Positions 50,220 through 58,800 of a DNA stretch of 64,000 nt are shown in pieces. The position numbers were made by a program, and so were the translations under genes. Within the stretch, counting starts at the first letter, position 1, and the number at the start of each line of letters is the position of its first letter. The notes beneath the pieces were generated by a model, which ran no database searches, was not told the origin of the DNA, and worked only from the letters and a program-made list of their open reading frames with translations. The DNA is from Marinoscillum pacificum (GTDB taxonomy: Bacteria > Bacteroidota > Bacteroidia > Cytophagales > Cyclobacteriaceae). The stretch covers positions 1,426,001 to 1,490,000 of the forward strand of contig NZ_JAMZMJ010000001.1 of NCBI RefSeq assembly GCF_024714495.1, in the 5' to 3' direction.

Positions 50220-51114
50220 GACCATACTCTTCATATTATCCATTTTAACGTTTGCTGCCACTCAGGCTCAGGAATTAAACTGTAGAGTAGTGGTCAATGC
50301 AGACCGTATTCAAACCACAGAAAGAAACGTCTTCCAGGATATGGAAACTACTTTCTCTGAGTTTATGAATAACAGAAAATGGACTGAAGATGAGTTTACC
50401 AGAGATGAGCGCATCAACTGCAACATCATTATCACTCTAGACCCAAACGAATCAGTCCCAAGTTCAGGAAGATGGGGTGCATCAGTTCAAATCATCTCCT
50501 CAAGACCTGTATACAACACTGATTACGAGACGGTTATATTCAATTTTGCTGATAGAGATTTTCAATTTGAATACCTACAATCACAGCCTCTCCTATTCAA
50601 TTCAAACACTTATACTAACAATATTACTTCACTCCTTGCCTATTATGCCTACACCATAATCGGAATGGATTATGACACCTTCTCAGAGTTGGGAGGAACA
50701 AAGTATTTTCAAATTGCCAATCAAATTGTAGCAAATGCTCAGAATTCAAACTATCAGGGCTGGTCTCAATTTAACAGTGTCAGAAATCGCTATTGGTTAA
50801 GTGAAAATCTGTTGAGCAGTAATTTTGAACCGCTAAGAAAAGCGATGTATAACTATCACTTGAACGGGTTGGACATATTCACAGAGAAACCTGAAGAAGC
50901 ACGTGCCAATATTTTAGCAGGACTTAGAGGTATTCAGACAGCTAATCAATCTCGACCAAGGTCTATTTTAACAATCAGCTTTCTAGATGCAAAAGCTGAA
51001 GAGCTCACGCAAGTATTTAAACAAGGAGAACCTACCGAAAAAAAACAGTCTTTCGAGATATTATCTAAAGTAGATCCGAGCCGAACCGATACCTTCAAAA
51101 AGATCATGGAGTAA
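50212..51114 (+). CDS. porD: DUF4835/PorD-type T9SS-associated exported protein
   Basis: A 300-residue exported protein (signal 1-19, AATQAQ) overlapping the end of coaBC by eight bases (start 50212). It matches the DUF4835 family: LNCRVVVNADRIQTTERNVFQDM, NCNIIITLD, SGRWGASVQIISSRPVYNTDY, NFADRDFQFEY, NSNTYTNNITSLLAYYAYTIIGMDYDTFS, and a C-terminal segment on SILTISFLDAKAEEL. The family is annotated as PorD, associated with the type IX secretion system. Its periplasmic role in secretion is thus inferred. The T9SS cargo at 55824-59786 shows that the system is used. Confidence 0.75.
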   Translation: MNKTILFILSILTFAATQAQELNCRVVVNADRIQTTERNVFQDMETTFSEFMNNRKWTEDEFTRDERINCNIIITLDPNESVPSSGRWGASVQIISSRPVYNTDYETVIFNFADRDFQFEYLQSQPLLFNSNTYTNNITSLLAYYAYTIIGMDYDTFSELGGTKYFQIANQIVANAQNSNYQGWSQFNSVRNRYWLSENLLSSNFEPLRKAMYNYHLNGLDIFTEKPEEARANILAGLRGIQTANQSRPRSILTISFLDAKAEELTQVFKQGEPTEKKQSFEILSKVDPSRTDTFKKIME

Positions 51115-51338
51115 TGGCTAAAAAACAGATATTGTTTAAATCTTCTGATCTGGAGCAACTAATCAAACTTGAAAAGCAAGTTAATTTTGTGATGCTCAAT
51201 CAAGCGGTTTTTCTCGCCACTCCAAAGTTGATCAAATCAGATATCGTAAAAGTTAAGAATACTAAAGGTCATACATTAGATTTGCCGATAACTCAGATTC
51301 AAGAGATCTGGGGAGAAGAAAAGGCAACTAATTCATGA
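51114..51338 (+). CDS. Small conserved-looking protein between porD and recN
   Basis: A 74-residue basic protein, unrecognised. It overlaps porD by one base (TAATG) and recN by four (ATGA), so it is translationally coupled on both sides. Sequence is mixed alpha/beta (LFKSSDLEQLIKLEKQVNFVML, then DIVKVKNTKGHTLDLPITQIQEIWG) with no Cys, no signal peptide and no membrane segment. The tight coupling argues that it is a real gene. Confidence 0.75.
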   Translation: MAKKQILFKSSDLEQLIKLEKQVNFVMLNQAVFLATPKLIKSDIVKVKNTKGHTLDLPITQIQEIWGEEKATNS

Positions 51339-52987
51339 TCAAATCGCTTTCGATCAAAAACTACGCACTCATCCAAAGTCTTGAGATGACCCCCTCTCCC
51401 AACCTGAATATTATCACAGGTGAAACTGGAGCAGGTAAGTCAATTATGCTCGGAGCAGTTGGACTACTTCTTGGCAATAGAGCTGATACCAAATCGCTAT
51501 TTTCTGAAAGTGAAAAGTGCGTTGTAGAAGGTGTTTTTGACATCAAAAGCTTTCAACTAAAAGCTTTATTTGAAAATGCTGAGCTGGATTTTGAGCAAGA
51601 ATGTATCATTCGAAGAGAAATCAGCCCTACTGGTAAATCAAGAGCGTTCATTAATGACACTCCTGTTACGCTTGATATCCTGAAAGCATTGGGCGTTCAT
51701 TTAATGGATATCCATTCTCAGCATGAAACACTTAACCTTGGTGACAACCTGTACCAGCTAGAAATTCTGGATCATTATGGCGGTCACCTGGACTTAGTAA
51801 AAGCCTATCAAGAAACATATCAGGACTTTTTAAAGGCGCAATCACATTACAACAAACTGTCCAAACAAGCCCAAGACAATACCAAGGACCTGGACTACAA
51901 ACAGTTTCTATTCAATGAACTAGAAGCACTAAATCTAGCCAAAGGTGAACTTCCTGAACTGGAAGAGGAGTTGGAAGTACTAGAAAATGCAGAAGAGATC
52001 AAGCTCAATCTTGGCCAGTTAACTCAACTAATGGATGAGTCTGAGTTTTCATTGATCAATCAAATGAAAGAGTCCTTACCTCTTCTTTCATCCATCAAAG
52101 GATTTTCAAAGAAACTGGAAGAGCTTTACGAACGAGTAAATAGTGCAAGTATTGAGCTTCAGGATATCTCTCGAGACATTGCCAATGAACAAGACCGAGT
52201 GGAGCTAGACCCAGAAAGACTTCAAATTGTTAAAGACCGAGTTGATCAGATCATCAAGCTTCAGCAAAAACATCATGTCAGTGATCCTGATGAACTAATT
52301 GCGATTAAAGAAACATTGGAATCTGAACTGCAATCAGTTTTAAATATTGACGAAGAGATTGCTAAAGCAAAAAAGGGGCTTGATAAATGTGAACAGTCAA
52401 TGCTAAAAGCTGGTGCTTCATTAACAAAAAGCAGAACCAAACACACGACTCCTTTAGCAAAAGCAATTGTTGACTTAATCAAGCAACTAGGTATCGAAAA
52501 TGGCAACATTGAAATAAAAGTTAATCCTGAAGAACCTTCAGAAAACGGTCTAGACCTAGTAGAAATGTTATTTTCTGCCAACAAAGGTGTGGAACCAAGA
52601 GAATTGAAGAGTGTAGCTTCTGGTGGAGAATTTTCCAGACTCATCTTTGCCATCAAATACCTTCTTGCAGACAAGAAGGCCATGCCTACTATCATCTTTG
52701 ATGAGATTGACACTGGGGTCTCGGGTGAGGTAGCATTGCAAATGGTCAACATGATGAAAACCATGGCTAAAAACCACCAGGTCATTTCAATCAGTCATTT
52801 ACCTCAATTCGCTGCAGGTGGTGATTCACACTATTTCGTTTATAAAGACCACTCTGCTGATAAATCTGTGAGCAAGATCAAGAAATTACAAGCAGATGAG
52901 CGCGTATTAGCTATCGCCCAAATGATTGGTGGCGAGAAACCAGGAGAAAGTGCTATGCAAAGCGCAAGAGAACTTCTAAAACAATAA
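51335..52987 (+). CDS. recN: DNA repair protein RecN
   Basis: A 550-residue SMC-like ATPase for double-strand-break repair. Walker A GETGAGKS (residues 30-37), a long coiled coil (about 155-380) with a shortened middle, signature ASGGEFSRLIFAIK (about 428-441), Walker B PTIIFDEIDTGVSG, and D-loop/H-loop VISISHLPQFA. The size is regular. It ends the OstA-bamD-rpoZ-coaBC-porD block; 48 bases later the toxin-antitoxin pair begins. Confidence 0.95.
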   Translation: MIKSLSIKNYALIQSLEMTPSPNLNIITGETGAGKSIMLGAVGLLLGNRADTKSLFSESEKCVVEGVFDIKSFQLKALFENAELDFEQECIIRREISPTGKSRAFINDTPVTLDILKALGVHLMDIHSQHETLNLGDNLYQLEILDHYGGHLDLVKAYQETYQDFLKAQSHYNKLSKQAQDNTKDLDYKQFLFNELEALNLAKGELPELEEELEVLENAEEIKLNLGQLTQLMDESEFSLINQMKESLPLLSSIKGFSKKLEELYERVNSASIELQDISRDIANEQDRVELDPERLQIVKDRVDQIIKLQQKHHVSDPDELIAIKETLESELQSVLNIDEEIAKAKKGLDKCEQSMLKAGASLTKSRTKHTTPLAKAIVDLIKQLGIENGNIEIKVNPEEPSENGLDLVEMLFSANKGVEPRELKSVASGGEFSRLIFAIKYLLADKKAMPTIIFDEIDTGVSGEVALQMVNMMKTMAKNHQVISISHLPQFAAGGDSHYFVYKDHSADKSVSKIKKLQADERVLAIAQMIGGEKPGESAMQSARELLKQ

Positions 52988-52995
52988 GCTACATT

Positions 52996-53031
52996 TATAC
53001 GTATTAAAAAAATAAAGAATACGTATATTTG
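52996..53031 (+). promoter_or_regulatory. Promoter/operator of the toxin-antitoxin pair
   Basis: TATACGTATT (52996-53005) and its inverted copy AATACGTATA (53018-53027) are separated by 12 bases; each holds the self-palindrome ATACGTAT. The right arm overlaps TATATTTG (53024-53031), a match to the Bacteroidota -7 box TAnnTTTG. The antitoxin ATG is at 53036, so transcription would begin at or next to the start codon (leaderless or nearly so). Autoregulation by the RHH antitoxin is the natural reading. Confidence 0.55.
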
Positions 53032-53035
53032 AAGT

Positions 53036-53287
53036 ATGGATGCGAAAGTAACACTGAGCTTTGACAAAGAGGTTATCAAGAAAGCAAAGGCTTATGCCAG
53101 CTCTCAAGGGATCAGTTTGTCCAGACTTACCGAGATTTTATATCGACGCATAGCCGAAAATCAATACTCCAGCATTGAAGATCTTCCAGTTGCTGATTGG
53201 GTCAATATGGTAGCAGAAGGAGCTGCTGAGTATAAACCTAAAAAGCCTTCATTAAAGAACGAGTATTACGAGTCACGTAAGAAATGA
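53036..53287 (+). CDS. Ribbon-helix-helix antitoxin (DUF6364 type)
   Basis: An 83-residue protein. VTLSFDKEVIKKAKAYASSQGISLSRLTEILYRRI is a ribbon-helix-helix fold (beta strand, two helices) as in DUF6364 antitoxins, followed by a flexible tail (PVADWVNMVAEGAAEYKPKKPS) that usually wraps the PIN toxin. Its stop overlaps the toxin start by four bases. It should bind the twin palindrome upstream as a dimer and repress the operon. Confidence 0.88.
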   Translation: MDAKVTLSFDKEVIKKAKAYASSQGISLSRLTEILYRRIAENQYSSIEDLPVADWVNMVAEGAAEYKPKKPSLKNEYYESRKK

Positions 53288-53700
53288 AGGTATTTCTTGA
53301 TGCCAATATATTGGTGACCGTGCTTAACAAAGAGTATCCCTTATTTCCATACGCAGCTAAGTTATTGAGTTTAAGTGATCGATTTGGCTTTGAACTTTAT
53401 ACCTCCCCTACTTGCATTGCAATCGCTTTTTACTTTTCCAGCAAAAAGTGTGGCGAGTCACAATCAAAAAAGAAAATCACCATCTTACTAGAGCATCTTC
53501 GATTGACGACCATTGATGAGTCGTGTACACTTAAAAGCATTCAGAATATCCAAATCAATGACATTGAAGATGGGATGCAGTACTATAGTGCAGAGAATAC
53601 AGGCTGTGATTTTATTGTAACTGAAAACATTGGAGATTTTCATTTTAGTAAAATCAGAACCATTTCTTGTAGAGATTTCCTACTACATGAAGTGAGCTAA
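53284..53700 (+). CDS. PIN-domain toxin (VapC-like)
   Basis: A 138-residue PIN ribonuclease fold: FLDANILVTVLN with the first metal-binding Asp (D6), LYTSPTCIAIAFYFSSKK, and the C-terminal CDFIVTENIGDFHFSK motif, where the family acidic positions are Glu/Asp. The form TENxGDF fits the PIN_3 subfamily paired with DUF6364. The toxin cleaves RNA (tRNA or rRNA in known cases). Together with the gene before it this is a complete type II toxin-antitoxin module next to recN and fabI. Confidence 0.87.
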   Translation: MKVFLDANILVTVLNKEYPLFPYAAKLLSLSDRFGFELYTSPTCIAIAFYFSSKKCGESQSKKKITILLEHLRLTTIDESCTLKSIQNIQINDIEDGMQYYSAENTGCDFIVTENIGDFHFSKIRTISCRDFLLHEVS

Positions 53701-53762
53701 TCACAAAAACTGATTTCTATTCAATTGAGAATCTCTATTTTTGAACAAAAAATTAGATACAA

Positions 53763-54575
53763 ATGGCTAATAATCTATTAAAAGGAAAAAGAGGTATCAT
53801 TTCTGGTGCGTTGGATGAGAATTCAATTGCCTGGCATGTGGCTGAAAGAGCCCATGAAGAAGGAGCTACTTTTACATTGACAAATGCCCCTATCGCTATG
53901 AGAATGGGTAAAATCAATGAGCTTGCTGAAAAAACCGGAAGTGAGATCATACCAGCAGATGCTACTTCTGTAGAAGAGTTGGAAAATCTTTTTTCTAAGT
54001 CACAAGAAGTATTAGGAGGAAAGATTGATTTCGTTCTTCATTCTATCGGTATGTCACCAAACATCCGTAAAGGAAAATCATACGGAGAGCTAAACTATGA
54101 TTGGTATCAAAAGTCAATTGATGTTTCTGCTCTTTCATTCCATAAAATGATGGCTGTAGCTGAAAAGCAAGATGCTATGAATGAGTGGGGTTCAGTTGTG
54201 GGATTGTCTTACATCGCTGCACAAAGAACGTATCCATTCTACACAGACATGGCTGATGCTAAAGCAGTATTAGAGTCTATTGCAAGAGGTTACGGTTATA
54301 GATTCGGAAAAGCTAAGAAAATCAGAGTCAATACCATCAGTCAGTCTCCTACTAAAACTACTGCAGGTGCTGGTATCGGAGGATTTGATTCATTCTTTGA
54401 CTTTGCTGATAAAATGTCTCCACTTGGCAATGCCCTAGCAGGTGACTGTGCGAACTACTGTATATTCTTGTTCTCTGACTTGAGCAAAATGATCACCATG
54501 CAGAATTTATTCCATGATGGTGGATATTCTAACACTGGTATCTCAGAAGAGATCATTGAACAAATGGGTAAATAA
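53763..54575 (+). CDS. fabI: Enoyl-ACP reductase (NADH), FabI
   Basis: A 270-residue short-chain dehydrogenase-type enzyme that reduces enoyl-ACP in fatty acid elongation. KRGIISGALDENSIAWHVAE (cofactor loop GxxxxxSIAW), DFVLHSIGMSPN, and the catalytic Tyr...Lys pair (TYPFYTDMADAKAVLES: Y-x6-K), then RVNTISQSPTKTTAG and LFSDLSKMITMQNLFHDGGY. A TATTTTTG element (53736-53743) 20 bases upstream is a candidate -7 box. It is separate from the ispE gene that follows. Confidence 0.96.
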   Translation: MANNLLKGKRGIISGALDENSIAWHVAERAHEEGATFTLTNAPIAMRMGKINELAEKTGSEIIPADATSVEELENLFSKSQEVLGGKIDFVLHSIGMSPNIRKGKSYGELNYDWYQKSIDVSALSFHKMMAVAEKQDAMNEWGSVVGLSYIAAQRTYPFYTDMADAKAVLESIARGYGYRFGKAKKIRVNTISQSPTKTTAGAGIGGFDSFFDFADKMSPLGNALAGDCANYCIFLFSDLSKMITMQNLFHDGGYSNTGISEEIIEQMGK

Positions 54576-54587
54576 AAAATAGTATAT

Positions 54588-54634
54588 AGTCGATAGTCCA
54601 TAGTGGCTTAGAATAATGCTATGGTCTATCGACT
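54588..54634. terminator. Hairpin after fabI
   Basis: AGTCGATAGTCCATAG pairs with CTATGGTCTATCGACT (one mismatch), loop 15 nt; the AATAGT/ACTATT outer sequences extend it. It is built of low-complexity ATAG-type sequence, common in Bacteroidota intergenic regions. No T-run, so termination is uncertain. Confidence 0.5.
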
Positions 54635-54653
54635 GTTTAACTATTAACTAAAT

Positions 54654-55442
54654 ATGCTCGCTTTCCCCAATGCCAAAATCAATATCGGTCTTCATATTAC
54701 CTCCAAAAGACCCGATGGCTACCACAATATTGAAAGTTGCTTCTATCCTATCCCATGGAGAGACGCACTTGAAATAATACCTGCGAGTGAGCTAAAATTC
54801 ACCACTTCTGGTTTATCAATTCCCGGTTCGGAAGATTCCAATCTATGCATCAAAGCATATCATCTACTGAAAAATGACTTTGATATCCCTGCTGTTCATA
54901 TTCATTTGCACAAAGTAATCCCAATGGGAGCTGGTCTTGGTGGCGGCTCAGCAGATGGAGCATTTACACTGAAGCTTTTAAATGACCTATTTGAATTAGG
55001 AATCTCTAACCAGCAGCTTGAAGTTTATGCTTCCAAATTAGGTGCAGACTGTCCGTTTTTCATTGAGAATCAACCGAAAATTGTTAGAGGTATTGGTGAA
55101 ATATTTTCACCATGTCCTATTGATCTGACAGGAAAAGTATTGTTGATTAAAAATCCAGGTATTCATATTGGCACCAAAGAAGCCTACGCCAATGTAATTC
55201 CAAAGGAAGTAGATAGGGCCATAGAAGACACTCTCAGTGACAGCCCATCTAAATGGGTTGAGCACCTCAAAAACGATTTTGAAGTTTCAGTCTTTCCAAA
55301 CCATCCAGAACTAGAGACTTTGAAAAATGAGTTGTATGACCTGGGCGCAACCTACGCGTCTATGACTGGTTCTGGATCTACGGTATATGGTTTATTTAAT
55401 GAACCGATGGAACGAGAAGGCTATTTGTCTTTCACTTTGTAA
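54654..55442 (+). CDS. ispE: 4-diphosphocytidyl-2-C-methyl-D-erythritol kinase
   Basis: A 262-residue GHMP kinase in the MEP isoprenoid pathway; it phosphorylates CDP-ME at the 2-hydroxyl. FPNAKINIGLHITSKRPDGYHNIESCFYPI (substrate motif), KVIPMGAGLGGGSADGAFTLKLLN (ATP motif GLGGGSADGA) and the C-terminal MTGSGSTVYGLF. All typical for Bacteroidota IspE. Start ATG 54654. It ends before a regulatory-looking spacer with repeats. Confidence 0.95.
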   Translation: MLAFPNAKINIGLHITSKRPDGYHNIESCFYPIPWRDALEIIPASELKFTTSGLSIPGSEDSNLCIKAYHLLKNDFDIPAVHIHLHKVIPMGAGLGGGSADGAFTLKLLNDLFELGISNQQLEVYASKLGADCPFFIENQPKIVRGIGEIFSPCPIDLTGKVLLIKNPGIHIGTKEAYANVIPKEVDRAIEDTLSDSPSKWVEHLKNDFEVSVFPNHPELETLKNELYDLGATYASMTGSGSTVYGLFNEPMEREGYLSFTL

Positions 55443-55473
55443 TCACCCAGACCAGAAGCAATTCAGGATTTCA

Positions 55474-55530
55474 AGTATTATCATCTTTTATAATACTGTC
55501 ATTCGTGACAGCAAACCTGTCATTCACGAC
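55474..55530. promoter_or_regulatory. Hairpin and paired CTGTCATTC-YGAC sites before the LuxR-type gene
   Basis: A stem AGTATTAT/ATAATACT (55474-55497) is followed by CTGTCATTCGTGAC (55496-55509) and CTGTCATTCACGAC (55517-55530): two copies 21 bases apart, with 12 of 14 positions identical, i.e. two helical turns. The first copy also forms a CTGTCA-TTCG-TGACAG hairpin. Further down, CCCC (55557-55560) can pair with GGGG (55568-55571) immediately before ATG 55574 and so mask the ribosome site. The rest of the 131-base spacer is unremarkable. Confidence 0.45.
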
Positions 55531-55573
55531 AAAAAGTTGCTCCACTTCATTTAAAGCCCCTTAATTAGGGGGT

Positions 55574-55795
55574 ATGGACCAATCCATAAATCACATGAAT
55601 GAAGTACTATCTCCTCGAGAAAAAGAAGTCCTGGGACTGATTTCGAGAGGCTACAAGCGTGATGAAATAGCCACCAATTTGCAGATCAGCAAGCTGACCT
55701 ATGATGGATACCGCAAAAACATTCGAATGAAACTTGGTATAAAAAATCAAGCCGACTGGATGAAAGTCCTGTACCTATTTTCAACTAAATCTTAA
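55574..55795 (+). CDS. LuxR-type (GerE) HTH regulator, HTH only
   Basis: A 73-residue protein that is almost wholly one GerE helix-turn-helix: LSPREKEVLGLISRGYKRDEIATNLQISKLTYDGYRKNIRMKLGIKNQADW. No receiver, PAS or autoinducer domain precedes it. It may be a free-standing DNA-binding regulator or be modulated by partners. It lies 28 bases before the large T9SS adhesin gene and probably shares its transcript. Confidence 0.85.
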   Translation: MDQSINHMNEVLSPREKEVLGLISRGYKRDEIATNLQISKLTYDGYRKNIRMKLGIKNQADWMKVLYLFSTKS

Positions 55796-55823
55796 ACCAA
55801 CCAAAAACCCATTGAATCAAAAA

Positions 55824-58800
55824 ATGAAATTCAATTCCATTTTATTACTAACTCTATTCACTCTTTCTATTCACACTGTAAATTCCCAGGACTTTACCAT
55901 CAATGAAATTTCAAATCTCGACTTTGCAACTAATCAGGGAGATTACATAAGATCAATTGATTATGACAATGACGGTGATCTTGACATTCTTCAAACTGGA
56001 GGAACCAATAGCACTGAGCTAAAAGTACTCATCAATGATGGTTCAGGAACATTTGAAGCGCAGGTCATCAAAACATACACTCAGAGTATTGAAATCGAAA
56101 CAGGTGACCTTGACAATGATGGAGATGAAGACATGCTTGTTTACAGCTATAACATGGCCTATGAGATCTTTGAAAACCAATCTGGATCCTTCACAGATCC
56201 TGTAACGACGACAATTTCAGGAGGTATTCTTAGACTGGCAGATATTGTGGATGTGGATGGAGATGGACTCAATGATATAGTCACAGCAGTTTATAATCCT
56301 AGTAACATTGTATGGGCAAGAAATGAGGGTGATTTTTCCTTTGCTGCTAATGAAGTATTGATTCCTCAAACTGAGTACAATGCAAAGCGCATCAACTATT
56401 TTGAAATTCTCGACATTGATAATGACAATGATCTGGATGCTTTTGTAATCACAGATGGTACTGGTTCTACGGACCTTTTATACATGACCATCAACAACAC
56501 CACTGACACAGTCACCACAACCATTTCTCCCAGCTCATTCTCGAGCGACTATTTTTTCGGTGATTTGAATGCTGATGACCACATTGACATTGCATTTTCC
56601 ACAGTATATGGAGGTGGTTCTCCCAGAGGTGAAATCCATGTACAACTCAATGATCAAACCAATTCATTTTCTAGTACAATAATTAAGTCCTATCCATTAG
56701 TTGATGGTACGGTTCCGCTCAATTGTAATTCATTAGAAGCAGTTGACTTTGATGGAGACAATGACTTTGATCTCGTTGTTGGTGAAACTAGTTATCAATC
56801 AGCAGGAATAACAAGACTATTCATCAATGATGGCGCAGGATCCTTCACCGAAAACCCGAACAGAATGATAGGTAATCTTATGAGATATAATCAAGCAGGA
56901 ACGGGCATATACACTACTCAGGTCGAAAGTGGAGATTACAATGATGACGGCCTTGATGATCTTCTTATCCTATCTGGAGCAGATAAAGATATGATTCTGC
57001 ATGCACAGCAAGCTGATGGCAGTTTCGAAGCAAACTACTTGAACTACCATATGGAGGCTCTGACTCGAATTCAGTACCTAGATGTGGATGGTGATGGTTT
57101 CAAAGATTTCATATCTACCGATCAAACCGCCAATGGAAAGGTGCTTATCAACTACAACGATGGCAATCAAAATTTTAAGGGAAAAGAAGCAGTTGTTTTT
57201 GATAACGTTTCTCGGACAGCAATGGACGTACTTATTGGAAATTGGAATAACAACTCAGATCTAGATCTCTTCTATGCAAATACCAAACATGTTTATCTCG
57301 TCAACGACTTCCTTAATGAATCAATCAGAGATACCACGTTAATTTATACCTCTGATGAAGCTGGAGTCAATGCTGGAATAGGACTAAACAACAATACATC
57401 AAATGCTCTGGAGCTAATTGACGTAGACAATGACAATGATTTAGATCTATTCATTGTTGACAACATATCTAATCAAAATACAATCGTCTGGTTAGAAAAT
57501 ACCGGTACAGGTTACAACATTTACTCTACGACCATTGATTTGGATTCTTATCAATTGATAGATTTAAATAGCGACAATTATCCTGATCTAGTTTATACCA
57601 AAACGGTTGGCACCTTTGAACGATATGTAAGAATTGCTTTCTTCAATTCAACAACCAAGCAATGGGACTATCAATCTGAAGAAAACACCGAAAACGTATC
57701 ACCAATCTATTTCACAATGGCAGATGTTGATGTGGATGGAGATAAGGACGTCATCTTCAGAGGTCGATGGATGGAAAATACCGGGAATGGAGTATTCGCA
57801 GAAGACCTTACCTACCAGGGTGGAATTGGCAGCACTGGCAAGCTAACAAGTGCAGATCTAAATAATGACTCGAGAGATGACCTGATTTCTATTACCGAAG
57901 ACGGTCAGGATCCAACTTATATTGATGTTTTCATCAATGAAGGCAGCAATACTTTCACTAAAACTCAATTAGGTACCAACCTTGACTTTCAGGGCACGGG
58001 TCACGGATATATGCCGCTTCTAGTGGAAGATATAGATGAAGATGGACAATTGGATATCGTCTCCAGTTTCTCAGGCTTCTCTGGCGGTTATGTTCTAGTC
58101 TGGTTTAAGACTTGCTTTTCCACTTCGAGTTCTATTTCAAGAAGCTCTTGTGGAGACTACACCGCACCTAGTGGAGCTGTCTTCACCACCTCTGGAACTT
58201 ATGAAGACATCATTACCAATAGTGCCGGATGTGACAGTGTAATTACTATTGATTTAACCATTCACCCAGTTTATAATCAAACGGCATCAGCAGAAATCTG
58301 TGAGGGCGATACTTACGATCTTGGATCACAATCACTGACCACATCTGGTGAGTTCACTGAGGTATTCACAGCCAGCAACGGATGTGACAGTACTGTTGTG
58401 CTGACGCTAACGGTTAACCCTGTTTACAACGAGACTGCCGCAGCAGACATATGCGACGGTGACACCTATACATTCGGATCACAATCCCTTAGCTCTTCAG
58501 GAGAGTACACAGAGCTCTTTGAATCTGTGAGTGGATGTGATAGCACGGTGGTCCTTACTTTGACGGTAAATGAAGTGTACAATGAAACTGCAACGGTCAG
58601 CATTTGCGAAGGAGATACTTATATATTTGGCAACCAATCACTAACAAGTGCAGGTCAGTATACGGAGGTTCTTACAGCTAGCACAGGATGTGACAGCACA
58701 GTAGTGCTTACACTACAAGTAAACCCAACATATAATGAAACTGCTTCCGCAAACATTTGCTCAGGTGATAGCTATTTATTTGGTAGCCAAACTTTAACAG

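Noticed and set aside
52273-52785. 170-residue open frame opposite recN
   Set aside because: Antisense shadow of the recN ATPase region (Walker B and signature); composition is that of a complemented coding strand.
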